A stretch of 44,303 nucleotides of DNA from CAYSYM01 sp964435115 (lineage in GTDB: Bacteria > Chloroflexota > UBA6077 > CF-72): assembly GCA_964435115.1 (NCBI GenBank), contig CAYSYM010000030.1, positions 1 to 44,303 of the forward strand, in the 5' to 3' direction. The translations under genes and the position numbers were made by a program. Positions 33,088 to 41,401 of this stretch are shown piece by piece. Under the pieces are notes generated by a model. The model was not told the origin of the DNA, made no database searches, and saw nothing but the letters and a program-made list of their open reading frames with translations. Numbering within the stretch: position 1 is the first letter of the stretch; each line of letters starts with the position of its first letter.

Positions 33088-34967
33088 GGCCGGGGACTCC
33101 ACTGCGCGACCGGAACGAGCGCCTCGGTCGGACAGACCTGGGCGCAGACCGTGCACCCGGTGCAGCTCGACGGGTCGATCTGCACCTTGCGCCGCCCGTC
33201 GTGCCAGGCGCTGCTCCAGGTGATCGAGGGGCAGCCGAGGTTCATGCATGACTGGCAGGCGATGCACCGGTCGACGATCACCTCGAAGGGGCGGTCGCGG
33301 ATCTTCACCGGCGCCTCAACGCACGGCCGGTTGGTGATGACGACGGATACGCCCGGCCAGGCGATCGCCGCTTCCAGGGCGAGGTAGGTCGCGGCGACGT
33401 CGTACGGGTCGACCATCCGCACGAACTCGACGCCGAGCGCCTTGCAGAGGGCGGGCAGGTCGACCACGCGGGCCGGCTCGCCGCGGATGGTGGCGCCCGC
33501 GGCCGGGTGGGTCTGCCCACCCGTCATGGCGGTGGTGCCGTTGTCGAGGATGACCACCGTGATGTTGGTGTCGTTGTAGGCGGCGTCGGCGAGCGCGGGC
33601 AGGCCAGCGTGGAGGAAGGTGGAGTCGCCGATGGCGGCCACGACCGGACCGCGCGCGCCACCGGAGCGGGCGAGCCCGATGGCCATGCCGATGCTCGAGC
33701 CCATGGCGACGCAGGTGTCCATGGCCGCCAGCGGCGGTGTGGCGGCCAGCGTGTAGCAGCCAATGTCGCCGGCGACGACGGCGTTCAGGTCGCGCAGGGC
33801 GAGGAACGGGGCCACATGCGGGCAGCCAGGGCAGAGCACCGGTGGGCGGGCCGCGACTGGCAGCCCGGGCACCGGAGCGACCGGAGCGGTGGGCGGCCGT
33901 GTGTCGCAGCCGGCCCGGGCGAGGCCCTGGCGCAGGACGTCGATCGTCAGCTCCCCTTCGCGCGGGAAGTACGCCTTGCCACCGTCCACCGGGATCTCCG
34001 CCGCGCGAAGCTGGTCCTCGAGGAACGGCTCCAGCTCCTCGACGACGAGCAACCGATCGACCCCGCCCGCGAACCGCCGGACCAGGTTGAGTGGGACCGG
34101 GTAGCTCAGCCCGAGCTTGAGGACGCTCGCGGTGGGCAGCGACTCGCGGACGTAGTGGTAGGCGATGCCGCTGGTCACGATGCCGATCGAGCGGTCGCGC
34201 CACTCCATGCAGTTGAGCGGGCTCGTCTCGACATGCTCCTCGAGCGCACGCAGGCGCCGGAGCACCGTCGTGTGGCGGGCCCGCGCCGCGGCCGGGAGCA
34301 TCACGTACTTCGGCTCGTCGCGCTCGAAGCCAAGGACCTCGCTCGCCCGTGGCTCGCCCAGCTCCACGATGCCGCGCGCGTGGGCGACGCGCGTGGTCGT
34401 CCGCACGAGCACCGGGCAGTCGAACTGCTCGCTCAGCTCGAACCCCTCCCGCGTGAAGTCGTGCGCCTCCTGGCTGTCGGCGGGCTCGAGCAGGGGCACG
34501 GCGGCGAAGCGGGCGAAGAAGCGGTTGTCCTGCTCGTTCTGGGAGCTGTGCATGCCGGGGTCGTCGGCGGAGACGACCACCAGGCCCGCCCGGCCGCCGG
34601 TGTAGGCGGCGGTCATGAACGTGTCGGCGGCGACGTTCAGGCCCACATGCTTCATCGTCACGAGCGCGCGTGCGCCGGCCACGGCGGCGCCGAGCGCGAT
34701 GTCCAGCGCGACCTTCTCGTTGCTCGCCCACTCCACGTAGACCTGGCGGCCCGGGTCGAAACGCACCAGGGACTCGAGGATCTCGGTGCTGGGCGTACCA
34801 GGGTACCCGGCCGCGACGCGCACGCCGGCCGCGCGGGCGCCCCAGGCAGCCGCTTCGTTGCCGGAGAGGAGCCGGGCGCGCCCTGGCGCGCGCACCGGGG
34901 TGGAGGCCGGCAGGGGCGCGGCGCGGACCCGTTTGCCGGCGCGCGGCCGACTGGCGGAGACGGTCAT
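33084..34967 (-). CDS. iorA: Indolepyruvate ferredoxin oxidoreductase alpha subunit
   Basis: A 627-residue protein. The N-terminal pyrimidine-binding domain has LLSGNEAAAWGARAAGVRVAAGYPGTPSTEI. The central TPP domain has CPGCPHVAPF, GDIGCYTLA, MGSSIGMAIG and GDSTFLHAGLPALADAAYN. The C-terminus holds a ferredoxin pair (CIACQSCMNLGCP and CTGCTVCAQVCP). It oxidises aryl-pyruvates to aryl-acetyl-CoA in the cytosol. Its ATG overlaps the stop of the upstream DRE-TIM gene by 4 nt. The first 30 residues are a Pro/Arg-rich extension. Confidence 0.95.
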   Translation of the reverse strand: MTVSASRPRAGKRVRAAPLPASTPVRAPGRARLLSGNEAAAWGARAAGVRVAAGYPGTPSTEILESLVRFDPGRQVYVEWASNEKVALDIALGAAVAGARALVTMKHVGLNVAADTFMTAAYTGGRAGLVVVSADDPGMHSSQNEQDNRFFARFAAVPLLEPADSQEAHDFTREGFELSEQFDCPVLVRTTTRVAHARGIVELGEPRASEVLGFERDEPKYVMLPAAARARHTTVLRRLRALEEHVETSPLNCMEWRDRSIGIVTSGIAYHYVRESLPTASVLKLGLSYPVPLNLVRRFAGGVDRLLVVEELEPFLEDQLRAAEIPVDGGKAYFPREGELTIDVLRQGLARAGCDTRPPTAPVAPVPGLPVAARPPVLCPGCPHVAPFLALRDLNAVVAGDIGCYTLAATPPLAAMDTCVAMGSSIGMAIGLARSGGARGPVVAAIGDSTFLHAGLPALADAAYNDTNITVVILDNGTTAMTGGQTHPAAGATIRGEPARVVDLPALCKALGVEFVRMVDPYDVAATYLALEAAIAWPGVSVVITNRPCVEAPVKIRDRPFEVIVDRCIACQSCMNLGCPSITWSSAWHDGRRKVQIDPSSCTGCTVCAQVCPTEALVPVAQWSPRP

Positions 34968-36250
34968 GGCGTCGCCGAGCCGTCGGTGGGAGCGCCAGCG
35001 GCCAGCGCGCTCACCTCATCGTCGGTGAGCACGCGGTCGGCGGCCTTGGCGTGCTCCAGGATCCGCTCCGCCAGCGCCGGGTCGGGGGGCAGGTGATGCT
35101 CGGCGAACCACCAGAGCACGTTGGACTGACCGCTCATCGGGCCGATCGAGATCACCTGGCGGCGGCCGAAGAGGGAGGCCGGCACGCCGCTGTAGACCCG
35201 GTCGGCCAGCCACGTGTCGCCCCGCTGCCGGGCCTTGGCGATGGCGGCGGCGTGCACCCCGGTGCTGGTCTCGAAGGCGTCCTTGCCCAGGACGGGGTAG
35301 TTGAACGGCAGCGGCGCGCCGGTCGCCTCCGCAGCCGCCCGCGCGTACGTCGGCAGGTGCGTCAGGTCGCGGTCGATCCACCCCAGCAGATACAGGTTGA
35401 CCAGCAGCAGGTCCATGGGGGTGTTGCCGACGCGCTCGCCGGTTCCCAGGGCGCAGCCGTGGACCCGGTCGGCCCCGGCCGCGAACGCCGCCAGCGAGTT
35501 GATGACGTCCAGCCCACGGTCGCGATGGCCGTGGTAGTCGAGCCGGGCCGGCACGCCCGAGTGGTCAATCACGCGGCGGACGAAGCGCACGACGCGCTGC
35601 ACGCCCCACGGGGTGGCGTGGCCCACGGTGTCCGCGACGCACAGGCGCGCGGCGCCGCACTCCAGGGCGAGCCGGTACAGGCGCTCCAGGTGCGCCGGCA
35701 GGGCCCGGGTGGTGTCCTCGGTCACGTACATCACCTCGAGGCCGAGCTTGGCGGCGAACGTGACCGCGTGCTCGGTGGTCCGTAGCAGGCGATCGAGGTC
35801 CCAGCCTTCGGTGAACTGGCGGATGGGGCTGGAGCCGATGAAGACGGCCGCGGCGATCGGCACCCCCGTCCGCTCCTGCGCCTCGGCAATCGGCAGGATG
35901 TCGGCCTCGTGCGTGCGGGCCGCGCAGTTCGGCTTGATGCGCAGGCGGGCGTGGTCGATCTCGCGCGCCAGCTCGAGGACGTCCTGGAACGCCCGGGGAC
36001 TGGCGCCGGCGTAGCCGATGTCCACCCCGTCGATGCCGAGCGCCTCCATGTGGTGGAGTAGCTCGATCTTGCGCCCGATGGGCGGGTGCTGGATCGACGG
36101 ACTCTGGAGCCCGTCGCGCAGCGTCTCGTCGTTCAGCTCGATCGGCCCGGGCGGCCGCCGCCACGCGCGCGAGCCGAGGTTCCAGTCGTAGATGAGCCGG
36201 TCCGAGGCACGGCGAGCCCCGCTGGACCGCACCGTAGCCTGCTTCCCCAT
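34964..36250 (-). CDS. DRE-TIM metallolyase family protein (2-isopropylmalate/citramalate synthase or HMG-CoA lyase-like)
   Basis: A 428-residue TIM-barrel protein. LNDETLRDGLQSPS (39-52) carries the catalytic R45/D46 pair. Metal histidines are H240/H242 in DYHGHRDRGLDVIN, and GCALGTGERVGNTPMD closes the site. It makes or breaks a C-C bond between an acyl-CoA and a 2-oxoacid. With the LeuC/LeuD-like pair two genes upstream it forms a synthase-isomerase unit like those of leucine, homocitrate or benzylmalate routes. The exact substrate is unknown. It is separated from the ligase stop by 29 bp. Confidence 0.85.
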   Translation of the reverse strand: MGKQATVRSSGARRASDRLIYDWNLGSRAWRRPPGPIELNDETLRDGLQSPSIQHPPIGRKIELLHHMEALGIDGVDIGYAGASPRAFQDVLELAREIDHARLRIKPNCAARTHEADILPIAEAQERTGVPIAAAVFIGSSPIRQFTEGWDLDRLLRTTEHAVTFAAKLGLEVMYVTEDTTRALPAHLERLYRLALECGAARLCVADTVGHATPWGVQRVVRFVRRVIDHSGVPARLDYHGHRDRGLDVINSLAAFAAGADRVHGCALGTGERVGNTPMDLLLVNLYLLGWIDRDLTHLPTYARAAAEATGAPLPFNYPVLGKDAFETSTGVHAAAIAKARQRGDTWLADRVYSGVPASLFGRRQVISIGPMSGQSNVLWWFAEHHLPPDPALAERILEHAKAADRVLTDDEVSALAAGAPTDGSATP

Positions 36251-36279
36251 GGTGGCGACCTCCCGTCCTGTCGGGCGCC

Positions 36280-37575
36280 CTAGAGCGCGCGCCGGTCCAC
36301 CACGCGCAGCGCCTTGCCTTCGCTGCGTGGGATGGCGCGCTGCTCGACGATGGTCACCCGCGTGGCGATGCCAAGCGCCTCCCGCAGGGCGACCGAGACC
36401 TTGTGGCTCAGCCCGTCCGCGTGGGCGACCGACACGATGGCATCCTTCGGCTCCACCTGGATCTCGAGCATGTCCAGCGCGCGCTCGCGGTCCACGACCA
36501 GCCGGTACTGCGGCGCCAGCTCGGGCATCTGCATCAGCACCGCCTCCACGTCCGACGGGAAGACGTTGATGCCCCGCACGACGAGCATGTCGTCCGCTCG
36601 GCCGGTGATGCGGGCCATGCGGCGCAGCGTCCGGCCGCAGGTGCACGGCGTCTGGTCGAGCGACGAGAGGTCGCCGGTGCGATAGCGGACGATCGGCAGC
36701 GCCTCCTTGGTCAGCGAGGTGAACACCAGCTCGCCGCGCTCGCCGGGGGGCAGCGGGTCGCCGGTGGCCGGGTCGATCACCTCCGCCAGGAAGTGGTCCT
36801 CGAACACGTGCAATCCGGCCTGCTCCTGGGCGCACTCGCACGAGACGCCCGGGCCGATGGCCTCGGCCAGTCCGTAGATGTCAACGGCGCGCAGGTTGAG
36901 CTGGCGCTGGATCTCGGCCCGCATCCCCTCGGACCACGGCTCGGCGCCGAAGATGCCGACGCGCGGGGTCAGCTCGTCCGGGTCGAAGCCGTGCTCGCCC
37001 CACTGCTCAGCCATGTGCAGCGCGTACGACGGCGTGCAGCAGAGGACATCGGGCCGCAGGTCGTTGAGCATGCGCACCTGTCGCGCGGTGTTGCCGGACG
37101 ACATCGGCAGGACGGTGCAGCCGAAAAGCTGGGCGCCGTAGTGGAAGCCGAGCCCACCCGTGAACAGGCCGTAGCCGTAGGCGTTGTGGACGAGGTCGCC
37201 GGGGTGGGCGCCGGCACAGCCGAACACCCGGGCGACCAGCTCGCCCCAGGTCTGAAGGTCACGCGCGGTGTAACCGGTGAGGGAGACCGCGCCGGTGGTC
37301 CCCGACGAGGCATGGAGCTCACGCAGCTCCGTGCGCGGCACGGCCAGCAGCCCGAACGGGTAGGCCTCGCGGAAGTCCTGCTTGCGGATGAAGGGCAGCC
37401 GCGGCAGGTCGTCCAGGGAGCGGACCTGCTCTGGGCGGACGCCGGCCTGGTCGAAGCTGGCGCGGTAGAACGGCACGCACGCGTAGGCGCGCTCGACCGT
37501 CTCACGCAGGCGGGCGGTCTGCAGCGCCGCCAGCTCCTCGCGGGGGAGACACTCGCGCTCACGATTCCAGATCAC
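36280..37575 (-). CDS. Phenylacetate-CoA ligase family protein (PaaK-like)
   Basis: A 431-residue ANL-superfamily ligase with the PaaK patterns VPFYRASFDQAGV, SSGTTGAVSLTGYT (90-103), YGLAEAIGPGVSCEC, YRTGDLSSLD and the catalytic lysine in PRSEGKALRVVD. The phosphate-binding loop has Ala96 where SSGTTGK is usual, a mild departure. It converts an aryl carboxylic acid to its CoA thioester with ATP. The GTG start at 37575 overlaps the LeuD-like stop by 4 nt. IorA in the same operon makes aryl-acetyl-CoA by another route, so both may feed one pool. Confidence 0.93.
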   Translation of the reverse strand: MIWNRERECLPREELAALQTARLRETVERAYACVPFYRASFDQAGVRPEQVRSLDDLPRLPFIRKQDFREAYPFGLLAVPRTELRELHASSGTTGAVSLTGYTARDLQTWGELVARVFGCAGAHPGDLVHNAYGYGLFTGGLGFHYGAQLFGCTVLPMSSGNTARQVRMLNDLRPDVLCCTPSYALHMAEQWGEHGFDPDELTPRVGIFGAEPWSEGMRAEIQRQLNLRAVDIYGLAEAIGPGVSCECAQEQAGLHVFEDHFLAEVIDPATGDPLPPGERGELVFTSLTKEALPIVRYRTGDLSSLDQTPCTCGRTLRRMARITGRADDMLVVRGINVFPSDVEAVLMQMPELAPQYRLVVDRERALDMLEIQVEPKDAIVSVAHADGLSHKVSVALREALGIATRVTIVEQRAIPRSEGKALRVVDRRAL

Positions 37576-38105
37576 AGGACGATCACCTCCTCACGCCGAC
37601 CGGCGAGGTCGCGCAGCAGCGGGACGATGCCGCCCCGGGCAAGCACCTGCAGCATCTCGGGCGCGAGGCGCTCGGCGGCCAGGACCTGCCCGGTGCGCGC
37701 GTTGCGGACGGTGGCTGCCTCCAGCTCCAGCTCCAGCCGGTCGCCCGGCTGGAATGCGGCGGAGACGCCCGGGCACGCCACCGCCGGCAGGCCAATGGCT
37801 ACCGCGTTGCGGGCGAAGATGCGGGCGAACGACTCGGCGACGACGCAGGCGATGCCGACGAGGCGCAGGTTCTCGGGCGCCGACTCACGGCTGGAGCCGC
37901 AGCCGAAGTTGCGCCCGGCCACCACCACGTCGCCGGGCTGAACGCCCGTGGCGAAGCGAGGGTCGGCGGCTTCCAGGACGTGCTGGCGACGGACCTCGGG
38001 CGAGGCGTAGACGTAGGCGCCGGGCGAGAGCAGGTCCGTGCTCACGTCGTCTCCGAACCGCCAGACCCGCCCGGCGATGGGGCGGCCGGCGGTGGGCGCG
38101 CTCAT
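37572..38105 (-). CDS. Aconitase-family small subunit (LeuD/HacB-like)
   Basis: A 177-residue swivel-domain protein with WRFGDDVSTDLLSPGAYV (15-32), the substrate loop GRNFGCGSSRESAPE and SFARIFARNAVAIGLP. It pairs with the adjacent large subunit and overlaps its stop by 4 nt (ATGA, 38102-38105). Together they would isomerise or hydrate a malate-type intermediate, as in leucine or homoaconitate biosynthesis, or a degradative equivalent. Confidence 0.9.
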   Translation of the reverse strand: MSAPTAGRPIAGRVWRFGDDVSTDLLSPGAYVYASPEVRRQHVLEAADPRFATGVQPGDVVVAGRNFGCGSSRESAPENLRLVGIACVVAESFARIFARNAVAIGLPAVACPGVSAAFQPGDRLELELEAATVRNARTGQVLAAERLAPEMLQVLARGGIVPLLRDLAGRREEVIVL

Positions 38106-39355
38106 GCGTACCGCCTCGGGTCGGCCACGGCCCCGGCGATCGCCGAGGCGGCCACCGTGGCGGGCGAAGCGAGCAGGATCTCCGCGTCCGGGCTGCCCAT
38201 GCGGCCACGGAAGTTGCGATTGTGCGTCCCGATGCACCGCTCACCCGGCGCCAGCAGGCCCTGGTGGCCGCCGAAGCACGGGCCACAGCCGGGGCTCAGT
38301 ACCGCCGCACCCGCGTCCGCGAAGACTTCCAGCAAACCTTGCCGAGCGGCGTCGCCGTACACCTCCTGGGACGCAGGCACGACCACCATGCGCACCTCCG
38401 GGTGAATCTTGCGGCCGCGCAGGATCTCGGCCGCCGCGGCCAGGTCCTCCAGCCGGCCGTTCGTGCACGAGCCGAGAAAGGCCTGGTCGATCCGCAGCCC
38501 CTGCGCCTCACCGATCGGACGCACGTTGTCGACGTTGTGCGGGAACGCCACCTGCGGCTCGAGCTCGTCGAGGCGGATCTCGTGCGCCAGCGCGTAGGTA
38601 GCCCCGGGGTCTGGGCCGAAGGCCTGGAGCGACTCGGAGGTCCGCCCGGCCAGGTAGTGGAGGGTCGCTTCGTCAGCCTCGAAGAAGGCGAACTTCGCGC
38701 CCAGCTCGACCCCCATGTTGCTGATGGTCAAGCGGCCGGCCACGCTCACGCTCGCCGCGCCCGGCCCCCCGAACTCGAGGGCGCGGTAGCGGGCCATGTC
38801 GGCGCCGAAGCGGCCGGCGAGGAAGAGGACGAGGTCCTTGGCAGTCGCCCAGGCCGGCAGCCGCCCGGACAGCTCGACGCGGATCGTCTCGGGTACCTTG
38901 AACCACAGCCGCCCGGTGGCGAGCACGTAGGCCATCTCCGAGGTGCCGATGCCGGTGCCGGCGGCTCCCAGCCCTCCGGCCGTGGTGGTGTGGGAATCAG
39001 TGCCGACAAGCAGGCGGCCGGGCAGGGCATGGCCCTTCTCGGCCAGCACCTGGTGGCAGACGCCGGCGCGCTCCGCGTAGAAGTGGCGGATGCCGAAGCG
39101 GGCCACCTCCTCGCGTGCCCGCCGCTGGGCCGTGGCGGCGGCGACGGTCGGCGCGGGTACGAGGTGGTCGAAGACGACGACCACCCGTTCGGGGTCCCAG
39201 ACGCGGGTGAGGCCCACCTCGCCGAGGAGGCCGAAGACGTCCGCGGCGAAGATGTCGTGCGTCATGGCGAGGTCGACGTCCGCGGTGACGAACTCGCCGG
39301 CTGCTACCGTCTCGCGCCCCGCGGCGCGGGCAAGCGCCCTCTCGGCCATCGTCAT
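38102..39355 (-). CDS. Aconitase-family large subunit (LeuC/HacA-like)
   Basis: A 417-residue protein with three [4Fe-4S] ligands, C297 (GSCTNGRLED), C357 and C360 (SPGCGPCFGGHQG), plus VGTDSHTTTAGGLGA and NRNFRGRMGSPDAEI. ATG 39355 (MTMAERAL) matches the family start; a GTG at 39376 would add seven residues. It is the first gene of the long leftward cluster. A TetR-like palindrome lies 46-61 bp upstream of the start. Confidence 0.93.
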   Translation of the reverse strand: MTMAERALARAAGRETVAAGEFVTADVDLAMTHDIFAADVFGLLGEVGLTRVWDPERVVVVFDHLVPAPTVAAATAQRRAREEVARFGIRHFYAERAGVCHQVLAEKGHALPGRLLVGTDSHTTTAGGLGAAGTGIGTSEMAYVLATGRLWFKVPETIRVELSGRLPAWATAKDLVLFLAGRFGADMARYRALEFGGPGAASVSVAGRLTISNMGVELGAKFAFFEADEATLHYLAGRTSESLQAFGPDPGATYALAHEIRLDELEPQVAFPHNVDNVRPIGEAQGLRIDQAFLGSCTNGRLEDLAAAAEILRGRKIHPEVRMVVVPASQEVYGDAARQGLLEVFADAGAAVLSPGCGPCFGGHQGLLAPGERCIGTHNRNFRGRMGSPDAEILLASPATVAASAIAGAVADPRRYA

Positions 39356-39662
39356 GCGGCCTGTCGGCAGGTGCACCCCTGGCCCCCTGGAATCGGCAGT
39401 CCGACCGTTCGGTCGGGCCGTGTGCGCCCATCATGGACCCGCCGCGTGCCGGCCGCATCCTGCAAATGCAGTATTTTCCGGGCCTGCCCCCGGGGCCGGG
39501 TCCAGCGCGTCGCGCTCCCTGTTCAGGTGCTGAGCGCACGGCCCGCATCGGCGCGGGTGCGGGCCACACGCTGGCCCACGGGCTCACAGCCTGTCCCTGA
39601 CTTCCTCCGCAGTCCCCACCAGGTTCGTAGAGCTGGCGCCTCGTGGATCGTCGGATGAGCGG
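39356..39662. other. Intergenic control region upstream of the leftward cluster
   Basis: This 307-bp stretch has no ORF I can support. It holds the TetR-like palindrome (39401-39416) and a second dyad, CTGCA-AA-TGCAG (39460-39471), followed by an AT-rich TATTTT. No sigma-70 promoter with both hexamers was found on the minus strand. It must contain the main promoter of the cluster unless transcription enters from the LuxR gene. Confidence 0.5.
39401..39416. promoter_or_regulatory. TetR-like operator palindrome
   Basis: CCGACCG-TT-CGGTCGG has perfect 7-bp arms and the spacing common to TetR/AcrR operators. I saw no second copy elsewhere in the window. Lying just upstream of the first cluster gene, it is the best candidate site for the TetR protein encoded at 28544-29152. 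Confidence 0.6.
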
Positions 39663-40316
39663 TTAGCCGGGTGGCTGGCTCTCGATCACCTTCGCCAGCG
39701 CGGCGATGCGGCTAGACGTGCCCAGCTTGGCCAGGATCCGTTGCGTGTGCGTGCGCGCGGTCGCGTGCGAGATGTGCAGGCAGGCGGCGACCTCACGGGC
39801 GGTATAGCCGCACGCGAGCAGACGGAACACTTCCCGCTCGCGGCGCGTCAGGTGCGCGGCCGTCTCGTGGCCCGCGGACCTGTCGGCGGTGAGGGCGAGG
39901 AACCGTTCGCCGACGCGCTCGCGGGTGCGTCGCTCCTGCACGTCTTCGACGAGGTGCAGCACCCCGAGCGGCTGCCCGGCGGCGTTCTTCAGGCCGAGGT
40001 GGTGGATGCGCAGCCAGTGGCGGCGGGGCGGCTGGCCGACCTCCACCACCATCTCCAGCGGGGCCGCCGAGCGGCCGGCGCCCGCCTCGCGCAGGACGCC
40101 ACATGCCGCGGTGCAGATCGCCTCCCCGCTCTCTCCGCACCCCTTCAGCACGGCCGGGCAGGGCTGCCCAACCGCCCGGCCGGCCGGAACCTGGAACAGC
40201 GCGGCCGCCGCGGCGTTCCAGTGGACGATCGTCCCCTCCAGATCGACGGCGAACCTGGGCTCGGGTGAGTCAGCCAGCAGCTCGACGAGCGCCCGGACGT
40301 CACGCTCCTGCGCCAT
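39663..40316 (-). CDS. PAS-LuxR transcriptional regulator with a Cys-rich PAS domain
   Basis: A 217-residue protein. A PAS domain (about 12-125, RFAVDLEGTIVHWNAAAAALF) carries C53-x6-C60-x7-C68-x3-C72, and a LuxR-type HTH (155-215) has LTRREREVFRLLACGYTAREVAACLHISHATARTHTQRILAKLG. The cysteines could bind a metal, an Fe-S cluster or sense redox. ATG 40316 is the likely start; GTG 40373 is an alternative. It is divergent from the hemerythrin operon and lies upstream of the large leftward cluster, so it may control either. Confidence 0.88.
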   Translation of the reverse strand: MAQERDVRALVELLADSPEPRFAVDLEGTIVHWNAAAAALFQVPAGRAVGQPCPAVLKGCGESGEAICTAACGVLREAGAGRSAAPLEMVVEVGQPPRRHWLRIHHLGLKNAAGQPLGVLHLVEDVQERRTRERVGERFLALTADRSAGHETAAHLTRREREVFRLLACGYTAREVAACLHISHATARTHTQRILAKLGTSSRIAALAKVIESQPPG

Positions 40317-40927
40317 TCCCCCATGCTCTCCCGTAGGCCCTCCCGTCGCCACCGCGAAGTCGTGCGATTCCACCTACGCTTCGCGCTTCCTCTTCCAGGT
40401 GGCTCAGCATGTGCGCCCCACCTGTGCTCCTTCCTGCCACACGGCTACCCACTCGCTGAGCCGCCGCCGGCCACACCGCGGCCAGCCTCGCACGCCTGCT
40501 CCGCCCGGTTCATCTGTTCGCCGGTTCCCAAACGTACCCCGGCGCTCCGCGCGCCCTGGCCGCTCGACCAGACGAGCATGCGCCGGGGTCGTGGAGGATA
40601 CAGCGTCCTTTGGGGTAGTCTCGCCCCACTCGGCAGGATCGCGCGAGGGTCCAGCCAGGATGACGCTCTGCTGTGGCGTAAACCTCGCCTGTTTGACACG
40701 GAATGCACACACCACGCTCACATCCGCTCGATACCCTGGCCGCACCCGCCGGGAAGCGCGGGCGGCCCGTTCCTGCTCCCCGCGCGCGTCCGCGCTTGGG
40801 GTGGACGTATCGTGCGCGCGGCGCGAGGTGCGATACTACCTCCGCCGGCGCGGCGCCTCACGCTGGATCTATGCAGGGCGGGCACCGCGCACCGCGGCGA
40901 CAGGAGCGGGACACGAAAGGGGAGCGC
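40317..40927. other. Long intergenic region (611 bp) between divergent regulator and hemerythrin genes
   Basis: No ORF with family-like composition is visible on either strand; the open frames here are Arg/Pro/Ser-rich shadows. TTGACA at 40693-40698 has no matching -10, and GATACT at 40832-40837 has no matching -35. Promoters of both divergent genes must lie here. I recognise no riboswitch or RNA gene. Confidence 0.5.
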
Positions 40928-41386
40928 ATGCAGATCACTGACCGTTTCGTCGTCGAGCATCAGGTCTTCCTCCGCCAGCTCGCGTTCCTGGAAGACGCCC
41001 TGTCCGGCCCGCCAGATACGCTCCTCGGCGTCCTGCGCACGATCGTCCAGATGCTCCATGATCCGCTCAAGGCGCACGCCGACGCCGAGGAGGCGCTGCT
41101 CTTCCCGGAGCTGGAGCAGCGCATGGGCGGGGACACCGGTGCCCTGCCGGTGATGGTCGCGGAGCACCGCGACATCCAGGCTACCATCGACGACATGGGC
41201 CGCTCCGGCGACCGGGCACGGGCGCGGCGGCTGGTGGAGCACCTGGTCGACGTGCTGCGCGAGCACATCGCCAAGGAGGACGACCTGCTTTTCCCGACCG
41301 CGCGCGAGCTGCTGGGCGCCGAGCGGCTCGAAGAGCTGGACGCTCGCTACAGCCGGGTGCCCGCCGGAGCAGCGTTCCCCGGGTAG
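40928..41386 (+). CDS. Hemerythrin-like (HHE) cation-binding protein
   Basis: A 152-residue four-helix protein with candidate di-iron ligands H11 (VVEHQVF), H50/E54 (HADAEEALLFP), H80 (VAEHRDI), and H113/E117 (EHIAKEDDLLFP). It would bind oxygen, NO or iron in the cytosol. ATG 40928 has AAGGGGAG at the proper distance, so the longer reading is rejected. It leads an operon with two regulators and benzoate-CoA ligase (15-nt gap to the next gene), suggesting oxygen or redox sensing for aromatic metabolism. Confidence 0.92.
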   Translation: MQITDRFVVEHQVFLRQLAFLEDALSGPPDTLLGVLRTIVQMLHDPLKAHADAEEALLFPELEQRMGGDTGALPVMVAEHRDIQATIDDMGRSGDRARARRLVEHLVDVLREHIAKEDDLLFPTARELLGAERLEELDARYSRVPAGAAFPG

Positions 41387-41401
41387 TCGAAGGTCCGCGC
41401 C

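Noticed and set aside
39377..39480. Sigma-54 promoter (GGCACG with TTGC) upstream of the leuC-like gene
   Set aside because: GGCACG is present on the minus strand but the TTGC element is not at the required distance.
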